A stretch of DNA of 64,000 bases from Trichobilharzia regenti (GCA_944472135.2 CALYDD020000421.1:1-64000); one strand, 5' to 3'. Shown: positions 49,216-62,089, numbered from the stretch's first letter. Made by a program: numbers and translations. Notes: generated from the letters alone by a model not told the origin.

Positions 49216-52200
49216 CAAGTTGGATTTCACCTCGAACCACCATTAGTCACAGAATCACTGACAACCAAAGATTACTAGATATTATTCTATTCTGCTTCAG
49301 GGCTTCTCAGCAGTACACCCTTCGAATCCACGAGAAATCGTAGGTGGTTTTGAGGTTGCGACTTCGTTCAAGAACTATGATAGAAAGCAGGCCTCGTTGT
49401 ACTGAATCATGTACTGAAAAGCTGCCTACTATCACGAGCGATATTCCTGATTGTAGTGGACTGGATTATGCGACAAAATTGAGAATGAGACCAAGAAGAG
49501 AGGCACACATTGAACCAATGAGAATACGCGAGATGACTTGAATTTCAGTCACATCATCCGTCACTGATCATCATCAACTTTGAACCCTGTGTTTATTAAG
49601 TTGGCCGAAATCAGTCAATCAATCGAAATGATTCTCAGAGAAATCAAATTCAATATATGTCATGTCATTGACAATGCAGTGAATGTATTTCTCAAGTGAG
49701 TCACTCCTGAGAATTAATGAAATTGGCTTTCTTCTCTAACTCACATTAATATATGTGTAAAACATGAGCACTGTGTTAGTAAGTAATTCCATAATAGCTA
49801 GTTTATTAGATGCATCATACAGTGATACGTCTAATAAACAAACTAATATGCAATTGCATTTCCTACCTCCTGGTGCATGATCACACCAATCGATGAGCTT
49901 AAAATGCATGAACTTTTGTAATTGATGAGTGAAGACACTGTAACAAAAGTATACTGCATAACGTGATTTACGAGTGATGATATTTGAATGATATGCATGG
50001 TCGCTTAATTCACTTATGTGAGTAGCATAGTGCGTGTGCGTATGCGATACAGTCTCACCGGTATATATTGTGTTGAGAAAGGTGAATTAGAAGATTTTGT
50101 GACAGTATTCTTCTAAAAATGACGAATTTCACATTGAAATCGTCTTTCCTTGTATCTTTCTATCATTTTTGCAAAATGGACATTCGTGGTATGGTAGTTG
50201 GTTTTATTACAGGTGATGACTGCTTCCTTCCGTTAAGCGAAATACTGGAAAGCACCATCTACTATTTGCAAGCCACCATGCAGTTATGTTCATGGTGGCT
50301 CATAAATAACAAAATAGATTATTCGGTGGTTATCCACGTGCCTACAATGAGATAAATAGTCTCACTGTGGGTAGCGTGAAAATACCCATGTAGTCATATG
50401 AAAAAGAGAATTCGTTCAGCTAAGAGACTCTTTACGGAGAGTTCATTCACATAGCTGTACAATCGCATTTATATATAATTATTTGTGTGTGTGTGTACAT
50501 GAGGTTTGGCAAAATTATTGATAATTGATCAGGTAATAAAAGAATGATCTAATATAGAAACTAGGTTAATCGGACAGCACTTAAAGTAAGATTGAGTTAG
50601 TAAGTTAGATGACGTAATATAGTTGACTAAAATGTTTTAACTACGGCCAGGGTAGCAACAGAGGTAATTACAGATAGAGACTAAGTAGAAGTGGGGTAGA
50701 TAATAAAGCCATTTAAATTAGAACTGAAAATAAGCAATTAAGTTGGATGACGTAACATAAATGACTAGAAATTAAGCGTTGGTCAGGTCAGTTAATGTGG
50801 TAGTGAGGTGTAGAAATCAAATCGGGTGGGGGTAGAGAACAAGAGAGTTGAAAATGCAAAATATTACAATTCAGAAGACAGAATAATACCAATGAAGAGA
50901 CAGAAAAGAAGATTAGGTAGAATTTAGTTTTCAGGTAATAAGATAGATTAGGTCCATTGCAAGTGTCTCACTTTGTACAAACCAATCACTATGTATAGAT
51001 GACTTGCACTAAACGAAACCTCAGCTAGACAGATTGTTGTGACATTAAACAAACTTGGTACTCTGGTATCCGCCCTCGTGAAGAGATTATGAGATACGTA
51101 GCAACCTCTCCATATATATTAATAACTTCTCTCAAGATAAAGTGTAGCCAAATAAATCAGACTTCAGTGTGTCTGATCTCACTCATGATTTTCATTTAAT
51201 TGTATCACTGAGTGAATGCCTCTCCATTTTCTCTTATCTTGTTACTGATGAGTTATAAGGCGAATATAAATGAGCAGTGTATGACTGTTTACGACTAACT
51301 CGTCGGCTCTAGCTTTCTGTCTGTCTCCTCTATCCAATAGATTTGTAGTAAATAACAATTAGACTTCAAATGTTTATCATCATCACCGGTGATAGAATTC
51401 ATTCATTGCTTTCCTCATCGAGTGGAACACTGATCAACTTTTCAACATAATATTTCCAAACGATTGAGAGCCTGCAATTCTATCCGGCTCCAATATTTCA
51501 TGCGGGCATTCGGTTCATCTCCACATTATATGTTCCATACTATACTTAGGTGATGCGAATCCTGCGTCTGCAAATCTTCTTTAGGATATATTGACCAAAC
51601 GAAAATATCTATTACATTGATACTTATTCTCTTTCATTATGATAGTGTAGTATGTCACAAACATGACTGAAAATACCAAAATCTTCCATTTTGACATAAA
51701 AATTTACTACCCAAGTGTTCGTATTTTTGACTAAATTTACTGTCAATGTTGTGTACAACAGTGCGTGTGTTCAATATGTGTTGCGAAATGTCCCTTTACA
51801 GTTTTCGTGTGAGGGTCAATGAAGAATATATAATGTGGTGAATATATTTCTCCATCGTATTCTTGTCTACAATATTTGACAATCAATGAATGAATGAGTG
51901 AGTTATCAAATGCTGCACAGCATAAGCTATATGGACGATATGAGCGTGGGTTAAATTGATCTCATGGCTCGCTTATTGACTGTGTTATGGTTTTCTATAG
52001 TCTTGCTAGACGTACAGAAGCTATTTGCATGCTAAATTGGTTGGCAGGGATAACGATTTCATTGAATTTGGTGGCTGCTGGCTTCGTTTATAGGGGCCTA
52101 TTGTCACTATAGCGTCGCTATGCGTGCTACTTTTGCATATAATAATACGTTCGACAGGTCTTGTATGCGAGATGGGTTCTATTGAGCTTCTCTATGCGGT

Positions 52201-52969
52201 GCTTAATTGATTGACGCGATCAGTGGTCGGTTCAACAGTGCTTACTTGTGTATTGCTATGTATACAAACGGTGCGAATGGTCCACCGAGAGAGAGGGCTC
52301 TCGAGTGGTTGCACCACAGGCGGATTCTGCATGCCGTTCTCGTCTCGCAAGAGGCAAGGATGCGTGTGTTTGGTTCTCCTGAAAACCAATATCCAGTCAA
52401 TGGGTGTATCGTGGTGTGAATAAACTGGCTGATCCTGCCAGTAGTCATATGCTTGTCTCAGAGATTAGGCCATGGATGTCTAAGTACATACCTTAAAACG
52501 GTGAAACGGCGAATGGCTCATTAAATCAGCTATGGCTCCTTAGATCATATATGCTACATGGATAACTGTAGTAACTCTAGAGCTAATGCATGCAATTATG
52601 CCCTGACGCGCAAGAGAACGGGTGCATTAACTAGAACAGAACCAACCGGGGGCAGTTTCGGCTGTCTCTGTTGAATTCTGTGATGACTCTGGATAACTTT
52701 AATGATCGCAGACGGCATTGTGTCGGCGACGGATCTTTCAAATGTCTGCTTGTTGGTGGGTGATCTGCCTACCATGATAATAACGGGTAACGGGGAATCA
52801 GGGTTCGATTCCGGAGAGGGAGCCTGAGAAATGGCTACCACATCCAAAGAGGGCAGCAGGCGCGAAAATTACCCACTCCCGGCACGGGGAGGTAGTGACG
52901 AAAAATACGAATACGGGACTCAACTGAGGCTCTGTAATTCGAATGAGTACAATTTAAATCCCTTAACGA
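49216..52969. repeat. Young direct segmental duplication D1, copy 2
   Basis: Counterpart of 39062-42819. Contains module B (reverse), module A with the same GTCTCA-flanked insert (about 50361-50966), hairpin at 50271-50300, the 9340-type repeat and the ETS/18S pieces. Confidence 0.9.
51910..52425 (+). rRNA. Putative 5' external transcribed spacer (copy 2)
   Basis: As copy 1; differs only near the end (GTCTCGCAAGAGGC versus GTCTGGCAATAGGC). Confidence 0.5.
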
Positions 52970-53100
52970 GGACCAATTGGAGGGCAAGTCTGGCGCCAGC
53001 AGCCGCGGTAACTCCAGATCCAAAAGCGTATATTAAAGTTGCAGCAGTTATAAAGCTCGTAGTTCAACCTGGCGTGTGCGGTCGCATTTCGTGCACTAAT
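52426..53100 (+). pseudogene. 18S rRNA 5' fragment (copy 2)
   Basis: Starts TGGCTGATCCTGCCAGTAG and continues past the break in copy 1 through CGAGGACCAATTGGAGGGC, the AGCAGCCGCGGTAA core, CAAAAGCGTATATTAAAG and CTCGTAGTT to about 53095. It has changes at near-universal sites (GTAACTCCAGATCC for GTAATTCCAGCTCC; AGTTATAAAGCTCG for AGTTAAAAAGCTCG; GATTAGGCCATGGATG for GATTAAGCCATGCATG). So this is a pseudogene, about one third of an 18S gene. Where it ends is uncertain, as the next bases belong to a fast-evolving region. Confidence 0.9.
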
Positions 53101-54089
53101 TTTACTGACACAACGCTCACAGTGAACAAGTCGGTGAATTCACTTAGTAAATCCTCAAGTCTTTTCACTTCATTGAAATCTATGCGAATCTACTAACAAG
53201 GCCACAGTAGTTGAATATCTTCTCCTGTGATGGCCAAGATATTCCGTTACAGGAGGTATTAGGAAATGACCACCCTTTACACATGTGCATCTGAAAAATC
53301 TAGAGAATGGTCGAGTCTTGTTGTCTATCATGTGTGATGTGTCCAAAGCTCACTTGGTGTAAAACAAAAGGCCTGAAGCAAAGCAAGTGTTCACAGAGTC
53401 AACACTCAGTGTGAAAGATACTCGTTAATTCAATCGTAGAACAGTACAGTAAGCCATCTGCTCCACAATCACTCAAACATTAAATACACAAATCCTCGAT
53501 TTCCAAGTTTCTACTTCTTATTTCAATTGATGTAAATTGTTTAATACATTCAAGGCTGGATGTGTTTTGTGAGCAATGGGGGAAAGTTCATAACACGGAT
53601 GTTAACTGAGAAGAAGTAGAAGTAAGAAAGAAGATACTGAGTAATACAAAGCGACGTTTAACACCTGTGTGTTAGAATGAATTTGTATAACAACGAGGGG
53701 AAGATGAATACGAAGGAAGAGGGAAGTAAATGACGTGGTGATGTGTAAAATCAGCTATTCATCATTTTATCCATGAAAACTGTAGGGTGATCATTCTTAC
53801 TGTACTATTCTGTGCTAGCACTTTGATTAATTTGTGTCTATTAGTCCTCCTTCATTTTCAACAGCCCGAGATTTATTTTAGGACCTCTAATATTTCAGCT
53901 CTGTAACTTTGCGTAGTTCGCACCTCGAATACTCTGTCTTGATACATGGATTGGCCATCACATATCTCATCATCTCTTCACGACAGGATTTTCCAAAGGA
54001 CCAATTTTAATAACCACCCTAGTAGTCTGAGGAGCTGACACCTCACTTAAAGAACGTCGTCTACGCATGGTGATGCGGTTTGTGCTAGG
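53101..54089. other. Unassigned stretch
   Basis: Nothing recognised; the first part may be a decayed 18S variable region. Confidence 0.4.
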
Positions 54090-54590
54090 CGGTGTTACAC
54101 AAGAATACGCAAATGGATAATCACCGAATAAACTTATTTTGTTAGTATTCAGCCGCCATGAACTTAACTGCCTGGTGGCTCAGAAGAATAGTGTGAGAGA
54201 GCTCTCGAGAGAGATATCGATAGTTAATGTGTCAACACTTGTATTCACACCAGTTACCTTGCCACAAATACCCTTTTTGCAAAAATGCTAGAAAACTACG
54301 AGAAAATACGATTACAGTATGAGGTCCGTCATTCTAAACAGAATGTGGCCACCAAATGCCTTCTACACCTTATTAACTACAATATATGATGATCTGACTG
54401 TTTCACATACACACACACACACACACTATACTACCTATATAAGTAAAACCAGCGACCATGCACTTTATTGATAGTTATTATTTAAAAATCGAATTATAAC
54501 GTACACTTCCGTTACACTATCATCACTCACCAATTATATGAGTTCAGGCATTTTGTGCCCATTCCTTGGTGTGATCATACAGCGAGAGGA
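54090..54590 (-). repeat. Module A repeat, diverged reverse copy
   Basis: Keeps the hairpin (54151-54180), TGCAAAAATG, an expanded CA microsatellite near 54409 and the GTGTGATCATAC end. It is joined directly to a Penelope-like scrap. Confidence 0.65.
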
Positions 54591-54591
54591 T

Positions 54592-54815
54592 AAACAATTT
54601 AGAAAAAAGCTCACCAATTGCAATGCATGCATTAACACACAACCACACAGTAGGATGGTAGAGGGTTAAACTTCAAAAAAATAATTTAGGTAGGTGGAGA
54701 GAGAGATAGGTTGATTATTAAATCCTTGTTCATCGAGTCTACACCCAACACATGCAATAGGAATGACACATCACTCATACCTGAAATATGGAACATACTA
54801 GTAACGATCAAGTCA
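54592..54815 (+). pseudogene. Penelope-like GIY-YIG distal fragment (second copy)
   Basis: Nearly the same sequence as 15673-15895, with small indels (an extra GA near 54700). It begins at the same GATAAACAATTTAGAAAAAAG point. No core motif is present. Confidence 0.7.
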
Positions 54816-55220
54816 AGCGAAAATCAAGTAAAAAATAATGGAACTCAACGTAGGTTATCTTCTTCAATTATCTAGGAAGCATCGTTTCAACCAACCTCGC
54901 CTAGACTACTAGCTTCCTAGAGGGACGTTTGGTGCGTGGTGCTAGCAACTCCTCCAGCAAAACTTAACCGAAGCGCTAGAGAAACTTCAATGCACCAATA
55001 TATTAAAAATTCCAAAAATATAATCCGTAAGCTTATTTCTCCCAGGAATTAGGGAAGTGAAATGACGCAAGCTGGCAAAAGCCTTTATCAAGGCAGTCAG
55101 CCAATGTGCCTTCTTTCAATGAAAGCAAAAATAAGGATGGGTACTTGAATTGTTCGTACAATATACTAGACTGGAAAGGCTGCCCAGGTAGCAGCAGAGA
55201 TCAGGAGATATAGAATAGAA

Positions 55221-55620
55221 GTGCTGGGAATCTTCGAGAGCAGATGGAACGGGTGTGGTAAGTGCCAACTGCCAACTAGGGAGACAATAATCTATTCCGG
55301 CCACCCAGGGGACAATCACAAGTACATCGAGGGAGTGACCATCATGATGTCACCAGCAGCAGTCAAAGCTCTCATGCAGTGGGAACCAATCTCCTGCAGG
55401 ATAATGACAGCCGGGTTCAACTCAAAAGGAAGGAACGAAGGATACAATCATCCGATGCTATGCGCCTACAAACCTCTCAGAACAAGAGAAGAAGGAAGCG
55501 TTCTACAGACAACTACAAACAGTAATGGACAACGTCCCAAATGGTGATATCAAAATCCTGATGATTGATATGAAGGCGAAGCTGGGAGGGACAACGCAGG
55601 AAGTGAAACTAAAAGCCTAG
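55221..55620 (+). pseudogene. RTE endonuclease remnant
   Basis: The frame 55221-55547 and its continuation in another frame (DNVPNGDIKILMIDMKAKLGG) resemble the middle of the APE-type endonuclease of RTE elements. The catalytic Glu appears as ESRW near 55238. The carboxy half with the SDH motif is absent. Confidence 0.65.
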
Positions 55621-55983
55621 AGGATAGCTGGGATAGGCCACAATGCAAGTTCAACACTCAAAAACTGAAGCACACAACCAACCACAAAGGACACTTTCAC
55701 TGCAACTGTCAGAGCAAAGCAGGAAACACTACGTGACATCACTGAGGAACCATGCGCGGAAGACCACTGGAACTCTCTGAAGATGATTTTCAACGAAACG
55801 TGTTCAACGGTTTTAGGAAGAAAGAAAAGGTAAGACAAGGCTCTCAATGGCTCTCAATGGACACTTGGAAGCTAATAGACGAGAGGAGAATGATGAAAGA
55901 GAAAATGATTCAATGCAAAGACGGAGAGGAGAAGGAGATGCTGAGCTCAACATACATAGCACTGGACAAAGAATTGAAGAGGA

Positions 55984-56580
55984 GTGCTATGGAAGGACAA
56001 AAGACAATTCTTCGACAACCTGGCCATTGAAGCTGAGAAGGCAGCAGGCCAAATGGACCTGGAGACACTATATCAGATAACCAAGTCTTTATCCAGGAAG
56101 AGATCAACACAAGTGAAACCTATGAAAGACAGCCAAGGGAACCCAATTACCAAGGAACAAAGACAGGTTAAACAATGGGCGGATCACTTCAAAAAACTCT
56201 TGAACCGACCATCACGTGCAACCCGTCCAGAAATACCAACAACAGCGCGCACACAACTGCAAGTTGACACCAATCCTCCAACGAGAGCTGAAGTCTTGAA
56301 TGCAATCAAGATTCTGAAAGCTGGAAAAGCAGCTGGACCAGATGGAATACCCCTGAAGTATTGAAAGCGGACCCAGGGACGACAGCAGACATGCTGACTC
56401 ACTCCATTATTGCAAAAGGTGTGGAAGGAGGGAAAGGTGCCAACTGACTGGAGGAAAGGTTACCTCGTGAAACTATCAAAGAAGTGCGACTTATGGCTCT
56501 GCAAGAAATGGCAAGGAATGATGCTCCTGTCGACGCCAAGTAAAATCCTGAGTCGCATCATCCAGGAGAGAAATAAGGAC
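55984..56580 (+). pseudogene. RTE polymerase N-terminal remnant
   Basis: Frames 55984-56364 and 56410-56985 together show FFDNLAIEAEKAAGQMDLETL, LKAGKAAGPDGIPLKY and VPTDWRKGYLVKLSKKCDL, then a jump at about 56590 to the carboxy-terminal domain. A 1-2 base shift near 56360 separates them. Confidence 0.7.
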
Positions 56581-57304
56581 ACACTGGATGAGGACGAGGA
56601 TGTCAAATCGAGCAAGAATCAAGAAGGCAAGAAACACATTCATCAACCTGTAACCAATCTAGAAATCTTCGTCACTCAGCGTCAACAACAAAATTCAGTC
56701 GGATTTTCAATGCAAATGTCAAGTCAGTTCTTCTTTATGGATCAAAAACTTGGCGGGCGGGTCACAAAGAATATTTCCAACACCCTGTTGCACACCAGAC
56801 CTTTATCAACAACAACTGTCTTCGCTGGCTCTATACTGAAGATCAGATGGCCGAGCTGGAAAGAATCACCAACAAGAAACTATGGCTGGGAACAAACAAA
56901 ACAAGAACCGATCGCCAACCAACAAATATGCAAGATAAAGTGGAGATGGATTGGACACTCGCTCTCTGAGGAGGCGGCTGGGTGACATCTCGTGTCAGGC
57001 CACTGCACGAGTGGAACCCGAAACAATGGGAAGCGGCGATTGTGTCGTCAGTGCGAGGGTGACATTGGAAAGATCGTGTGAACAGGAGTTGAAACAGTAT
57101 GGAGTAACATGGATGCAGGTGAAAAGTACAGCAGAAGACAGTAGCAAGTGGAGACGTGCAGTTGAAGCACTATTTTCCACTAGGAACCCAAGAAAACAAT
57201 AATAATAACAATTCCTACTATTGTAGTCGTCCCTTTCTCTTTGTTGATAATAATAGCAATAATTAGAATAAGAATAATCCCATTTACTTCCTATCTGATC
57301 TTCA

Positions 57305-59475
57305 ATATTATTAGTTTTGTTGTGGTGAAATAAAAGCGAAATAACACACGATCATTTTTTCATCATTTAGCGTTATATAGAAAACAAAGAGGGTATTTTG
57401 TGGTTGAGTGAATTTCCTTCCTCTCACAAGCATATAAATATATAAATACTAGGGAAATTCTACTCTCACGTGGATTGCGCCTGAAATCTGTATTAGAATG
57501 TAGCCTGACTTTTCGTTTCTAACCGAACCACATAATGCACAGAATAAATATCAGAAGTGATTAATAGTCACTATTAGATTATGAGCTGTAAAAGCTTCTT
57601 TTAATAAATAAGCTGAAAACAGTAACTCTGAAAGGTGATTATCTACTACTAACTACTAATACTACTGTGAAGGGGTTACAGAGGTCTCAATCATCAACTT
57701 CAACTTTCTTACTGCTGTGAAGTGTGACAACTTGAACGCTGCACATTCGCGTCATTATAACTGTGGTTATTTCGTGGCCAAACTTGAAATCAATCCAATT
57801 CCGACAAAGCAACATTTGAAAATGAGTTTGTTGTTCACTAGTAACTGACCACATACCTAAATTAATTGAAATTTCAGTGGTAAGGCGTGATCAGTGGGAT
57901 CCACAACCTTGGTCATCAGGACAGATACTCATCGATGGCATTGGCTAGTGGTCGCACCATTTATATCGCTGACTGGCAGAAATTGGAAGTGATGATGGGC
58001 CAATGATATCTGTTCATTTGGCTGAATGGATAACGAGATTGACTTTTAAACTAGATTTCATCCCTGTCAGTGGGGTCATGTCTGCATACTGCGGATGAGT
58101 ACCAGAAAGGATGAGCCAGCTATCCAGTACTCCCTAGTGGTTTTCAGTGGTTCTGTAAATGAATTCAGTTCGTGATCAACATGATGGTTGCAACATGAGT
58201 AGACTCACATCTGCCCATAACGCATAAACACGAATGTCCATATATTCACCTAGAAATCTTTGCTCTATAAAATCCAATGATGCCAAACCATCTCATCTGT
58301 AAACACTTAAAGTCCTTATTCGCATTGAATAATAAAATAAAGTCAAATTGAAATAATTATTATCTGAGAAAACTAAAGCAAATACTCCTCGTTTTCTACC
58401 ACTCTTGAAAACAACTCACTTATTAAATGAAAATATACAAGAAAGACTATCAATTTTATTTCAATGATACCAAACTATTTTTCTCCTACAAGAGTAATTG
58501 TACTCAGTTCAATCAAATCCTGTCCAACTGTCTTCTGCACGCAAGTGTAGATATTAACAGCAATAATAATAATAATAATGATAATAACAAGTCAGCCATC
58601 ACTTAAGCTAAACGTTTCAATTATCAATACGTGATAGAGCATAACATCAAATGTATCCAAGTTTCACTACACCATTTCCCATTTGGTTTTCTTCTTTTTT
58701 CTTCTTCTTCTTCTACTTCTAACGGAAATCAGTTGGTTGCTAATGGCAACAAGAATAGTAATGCAAGGAATATGATAAGAAATATGTCAATTTATTTATT
58801 CGTATGAGGGACATTTAAACTAATCAAGATGAGTTCAGAAGATACATGCTTCAATGTTATTCGCCTTTACTGTTGAAACTGAAATATTTCATCGATTTCT
58901 ATTAATTTTACTTTATAAATATTTCTTCGGGTTTATTAAGAGGGTGCTCGCACACTATCCTGCATGTTTACGAAATGGTGGGGCTATACGCAGCGCGATA
59001 AACGAACATCTGGTCACTATTAGTCGCCTCTGTATAAAGGAAATATTTGTTCAACCCATTCAATTATCATGGTCTTATTCTGCCTGTTGCAGAATACGAT
59101 AATCTCAACGTATAGTATGACACTATTACTTTCATGTCATTCATTCAGTGTGCATGCCCTCACCTTAATACATTGATTGGTACTGTGATTATTGTCACTT
59201 TGAACAACTCTTAGTAGTATCTCACTTGTCACAATTATGGATTTATCTAATTCACTATACGTTTTGCAATATTCTTTCTTATCACACAATTATCACCTTG
59301 TGGTGTTACATTCTAGTTACTCACTAACTAAGCTGATTACTTCTACACCCTCGTTTGAGATTTATTCACTTCATGAGCTATATCACAAAGTATACAAACG
59401 ACTATTTCTTGTCACAATTCATTTAATTATTTTCTAAAAATCTTTCATATATACGATTGTACAGCTTAATGATAC
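57305..59475. repeat. Diverged direct duplication D2, copy 2
   Basis: Counterpart of 33660-36847. Lacks the solo LTR, the 34321-34930 block and the SINE at 36010. Holds a hammerhead SINE at 58013-58180 and a triplet microsatellite (AATAATAAT) near 58564. No coding sense. Confidence 0.75.
58013..58180 (+). mobile_element. tRNA-derived SINE with decayed hammerhead (D2 copy 2)
   Basis: Same position as 35243-35400 in the other copy. TACTG (58087-58091) pairs with CAGTA (58125-58129). The core is CGGATGAG, the cleavage triplet is ATC instead of GTC and the B box reads GATTTCATCCC, so both promoter and ribozyme are damaged. Confidence 0.65.
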
Positions 59476-59540
59476 ATGCTAGCATTCAGAAGTCACTGAA
59501 TTCTGGTGAAAATGAAAAATGAAAATTCTAATGAAGGTTC

Positions 59541-59690
59541 AACAGACTTGATCTCGTCACCTGAAGGTCTGGAATTCGATCCAGGATGGAATCTTGTGTC
59601 TGTCCCACTGCAGAGTCTTTAGCAGGATGAAGTCATTGTTCACTACTGTCTGGTCTCCTGTGGTTCTCCAAATGGCCTCACTCTGTGATC
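59541..59690 (+). mobile_element. Decayed hammerhead SINE
   Basis: TGGAATTCGATCCAGG (B-box region, 59568-59583), then CACTGCAGAGTC and AGGATGAAGTC where CTGATGAGTC and GGACGAAAC are expected. A tail similar to TCTCCTGTGGTTCTC follows. More degraded than the other copies. Confidence 0.45.
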
Positions 59691-60063
59691 AAAATTAAAG
59701 GAAATTAAAATCATACAAATTAATTTTTGAAGAGTGAGCAATTAGTTCATTAAAACCGGGAATGTATGAATTCATTGGTCAAAAATCAATGTACATATAG
59801 TGATTCATGATATTCGTTTCATTTCAGAATAACAATTGAATGGATAACTATTGATAATAGAATAAATATTCGTATTCATTAGAAGAATTTCTCAGTGTAG
59901 ACTGAACGTTGTGTTGAAGGAAGCATAACCGACTGACAAGCTGATATGTTTGCACAGAGATAAATATTGTTGAAGACAATTGATGAGGATATCTTATGTC
60001 ACTACTTCCACTCGTATACTCAAGTGTATGCGTACACATGAAATCACAAAGACTGTAAAATGC

Positions 60064-60187
60064 TAGAAGAGTTATTGTTATTCTCTGCTAAAAATTACGA
60101 ATAATATGTACATAAAAATCAATAAATATCTGTTGATTTTCTCAATAAACGATCTGTTGCCTGATCCTTGTCTTCTGTCGGTTCACA
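60064..60187 (+). mobile_element. 3' fragment of LTR family L
   Basis: Shares TGTTGATTTTC, AACGATCTGTTGCCTG and CCTTGTCTTCTGTCGGTTCACA with the LTR ends at 6000-6063 and 33828-33900. Not followed by a gag-like frame. Confidence 0.6.
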
Positions 60188-60829
60188 AGTGCTTTTAAGA
60201 GAGGTAAAAACTAGTTGGTTCAGTAGTTCGATGAAAACTATCGAGTTCATATATGGCGTTCAATTGAAAATGAATCGACGATTCATTCAGACCAGGAGTT
60301 TTTCGTTTACCCGTACACAATCTTTAGTAAATGACAGGTAGTCCTCTCACACTTCCATCAAAGTCCTCATCATCTCCCCACTATATTTATTGAATAAATC
60401 AAAAATATTTTATACATTTGGTTCCTTTGATAAATTTCGATAGAGAAAGAAAGACCAGATTTGCAGTATAAAATGACATCATTCGATTTCACAGGTTCTC
60501 ATCAGCTGCAAACTACCTGAAATTTCAATGGTTATTATTAATAACATTTCATACTTCATTTTTGAAAGGTAATAGAGAAAACATTATATGGTGAACGCAT
60601 CTGGAATATAAGTATTATAAATCATAGTTTAAGTTATCATCAATTTATATACTGTCGAACTATGAAAAAAGAAAAGAGGTAAGGGGTAAGAGAGGACAGA
60701 AAACAGAAAAATCAAATAAACAGTGTCAACAGGACAACTCGAGAAGGTCAAAGTTCATCAGTTTGAAAACTTGCTCAGTGAGTCGTGCCCACTGGTGTGT
60801 ATGACTTATCAGTGTAATGAAAATAAAAT
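60188..60829. other. Unassigned stretch
   Basis: Nothing recognised. Confidence 0.4.
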
Positions 60830-61450
60830 GGTTACCAAGGGAGTGAGAGATTGACCACACTCTCTTCCTGTATGCATAAGTTTGGTCTGTGTCCTTTGAT
60901 TGCAATCGCTTCAGCAAAACGTAGTAGACTCGCTGTCCTTTGTATGCTTAATATTTTTAAGGATTTGGAAATCTCGACAAAATGACCCGTATCCACAAGG
61001 TGTCTGGTAATTGCACTTTGTAAATATCTGTTTCCTTTTAGGCATAAGTTTCTTAAGATATGCTCGGAAAACCGGATAGAAGCCCTTCTTGCTTTCTGTC
61101 CTTCCAATGTACTTGCTGTCGCAGGTACATGTAAACTTATAAATGCAGTTGGAGGTAACATCAGCAGGGTACTTATCCAGTCTCGATCGTCTTATAGGGC
61201 ATGCAGTACAGTATAATGTCACCAGATTGGCTACAGGGAAGCATCTCTTTATTGCTCCCTTCATCCTCTTTTCAATCTTTTGCGATAGTGTTTCTCCTTT
61301 CCAACTGTTGGATACTTCTTTTTCTCATCTCTTTCTTTCCTGTACTTTAGGATAAATCCTTTTGGATACCCGTTTCCCTTAAGGCATTTTTCAACAAAGC
61401 TTAATTCTTCTTCTACCTTGTTAGGCGAACATAACTCCCCTGGCTCTGTC
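60830..61450 (-). pseudogene. Penelope-like GIY-YIG region, minus strand
   Basis: Reading the minus strand: a degraded KRVSKRIYPKVQERK piece (61330-61400), then a frame from 61264: RMKGAIKRCFPVANLVTLYC, PADVTSNCIYKFTCTC and SKYIGRTE (YIG motif at about 61104). A shift near 61060 leads to another frame with ITRHLVDTGHFVEISKSLKIL, FAEAIAIKGHRPNLCIQE and VVNLSLPW at the end. This is the nuclease region that follows the RT in Penelope-like elements. It is a different subfamily from the fragment at 15387. The RT is not present. Confidence 0.8.
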
Positions 61451-62089
61451 GTACAGTGTCCTTACTAATCCCCGCTTATGGCTCATAGGGCAGAAGCTGT
61501 TGTAGTGAAGGTATTGTCCGGTCCAAGTTTCTTTTCCGTAGATGGACTTTTCGACCGTTCCATCGTTTCATCTTTGATATTTGGGTCCAAGTAATTGAAC
61601 TCATCGTTGTGTTCGTATTCCATAGTGAATTTAATATACACCATGGATTTAATATTTACCAAATATTCACTTCAAATGTCATCAGCGTCATACATGATTG
61701 ACACAGTGAGTGATTACATTTCATATAGATTTTCGAAACATCTTAATGTGACATGAGGTAACATATAAGAATACTAATTTGACGATTATCATGAGGGAGA
61801 TGAATGAGAGAATGAAATTTCAGATTTGTTGGTAACTGGAATGTCCACCGGTTTAGAGAGAATAGAGTGAAACAGGGCAGTGTAATTCACACACATGCAC
61901 AAACTAAGTTGCAATCAATGTGCATATGGGTTTTCAACAAAGCATAGAAAGTTTGTTAAGGTCAACGTGTAGCATAATCGAACTCTCCAACAATTCATCT
62001 CAGCGTCATCGTTCTCGTAAAGACTTCCTACAGCGTTGATGGAGAATGAATTTGACAGCCATGTCAACAATGTGCAGTGCGTCGCCATA
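61451..62089. other. Unassigned stretch
   Basis: May contain further decayed Penelope-like sequence near 61451-61620; otherwise nothing recognised. Confidence 0.35.

Larger units (their letters stand above)
54846..57215 (+). mobile_element. Internally deleted RTE-type (SR2-like) non-LTR element
   Basis: Pieces in order: an isolated FNYLGSIVSTN scrap (54850-54900), endonuclease pieces from 55165 (RRYRIEVLGIFESRWNG, GETIIYSGH-like RETIIYSGHPGDNHKY, GVTIMMSPAAVKAL), a pre-palm region (55750-56365, with GKAAGPDGIP), a short fingers segment (56410-56580), and the carboxy-terminal region (56700-57200, ending WRRAVEALFSTRNP). The tail is AACAATAATAATAACAA at 57197-57213. The catalytic palm (FADD) is missing: the sequence jumps near 56590. 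Multiple stops and frame changes. Confidence 0.8.
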
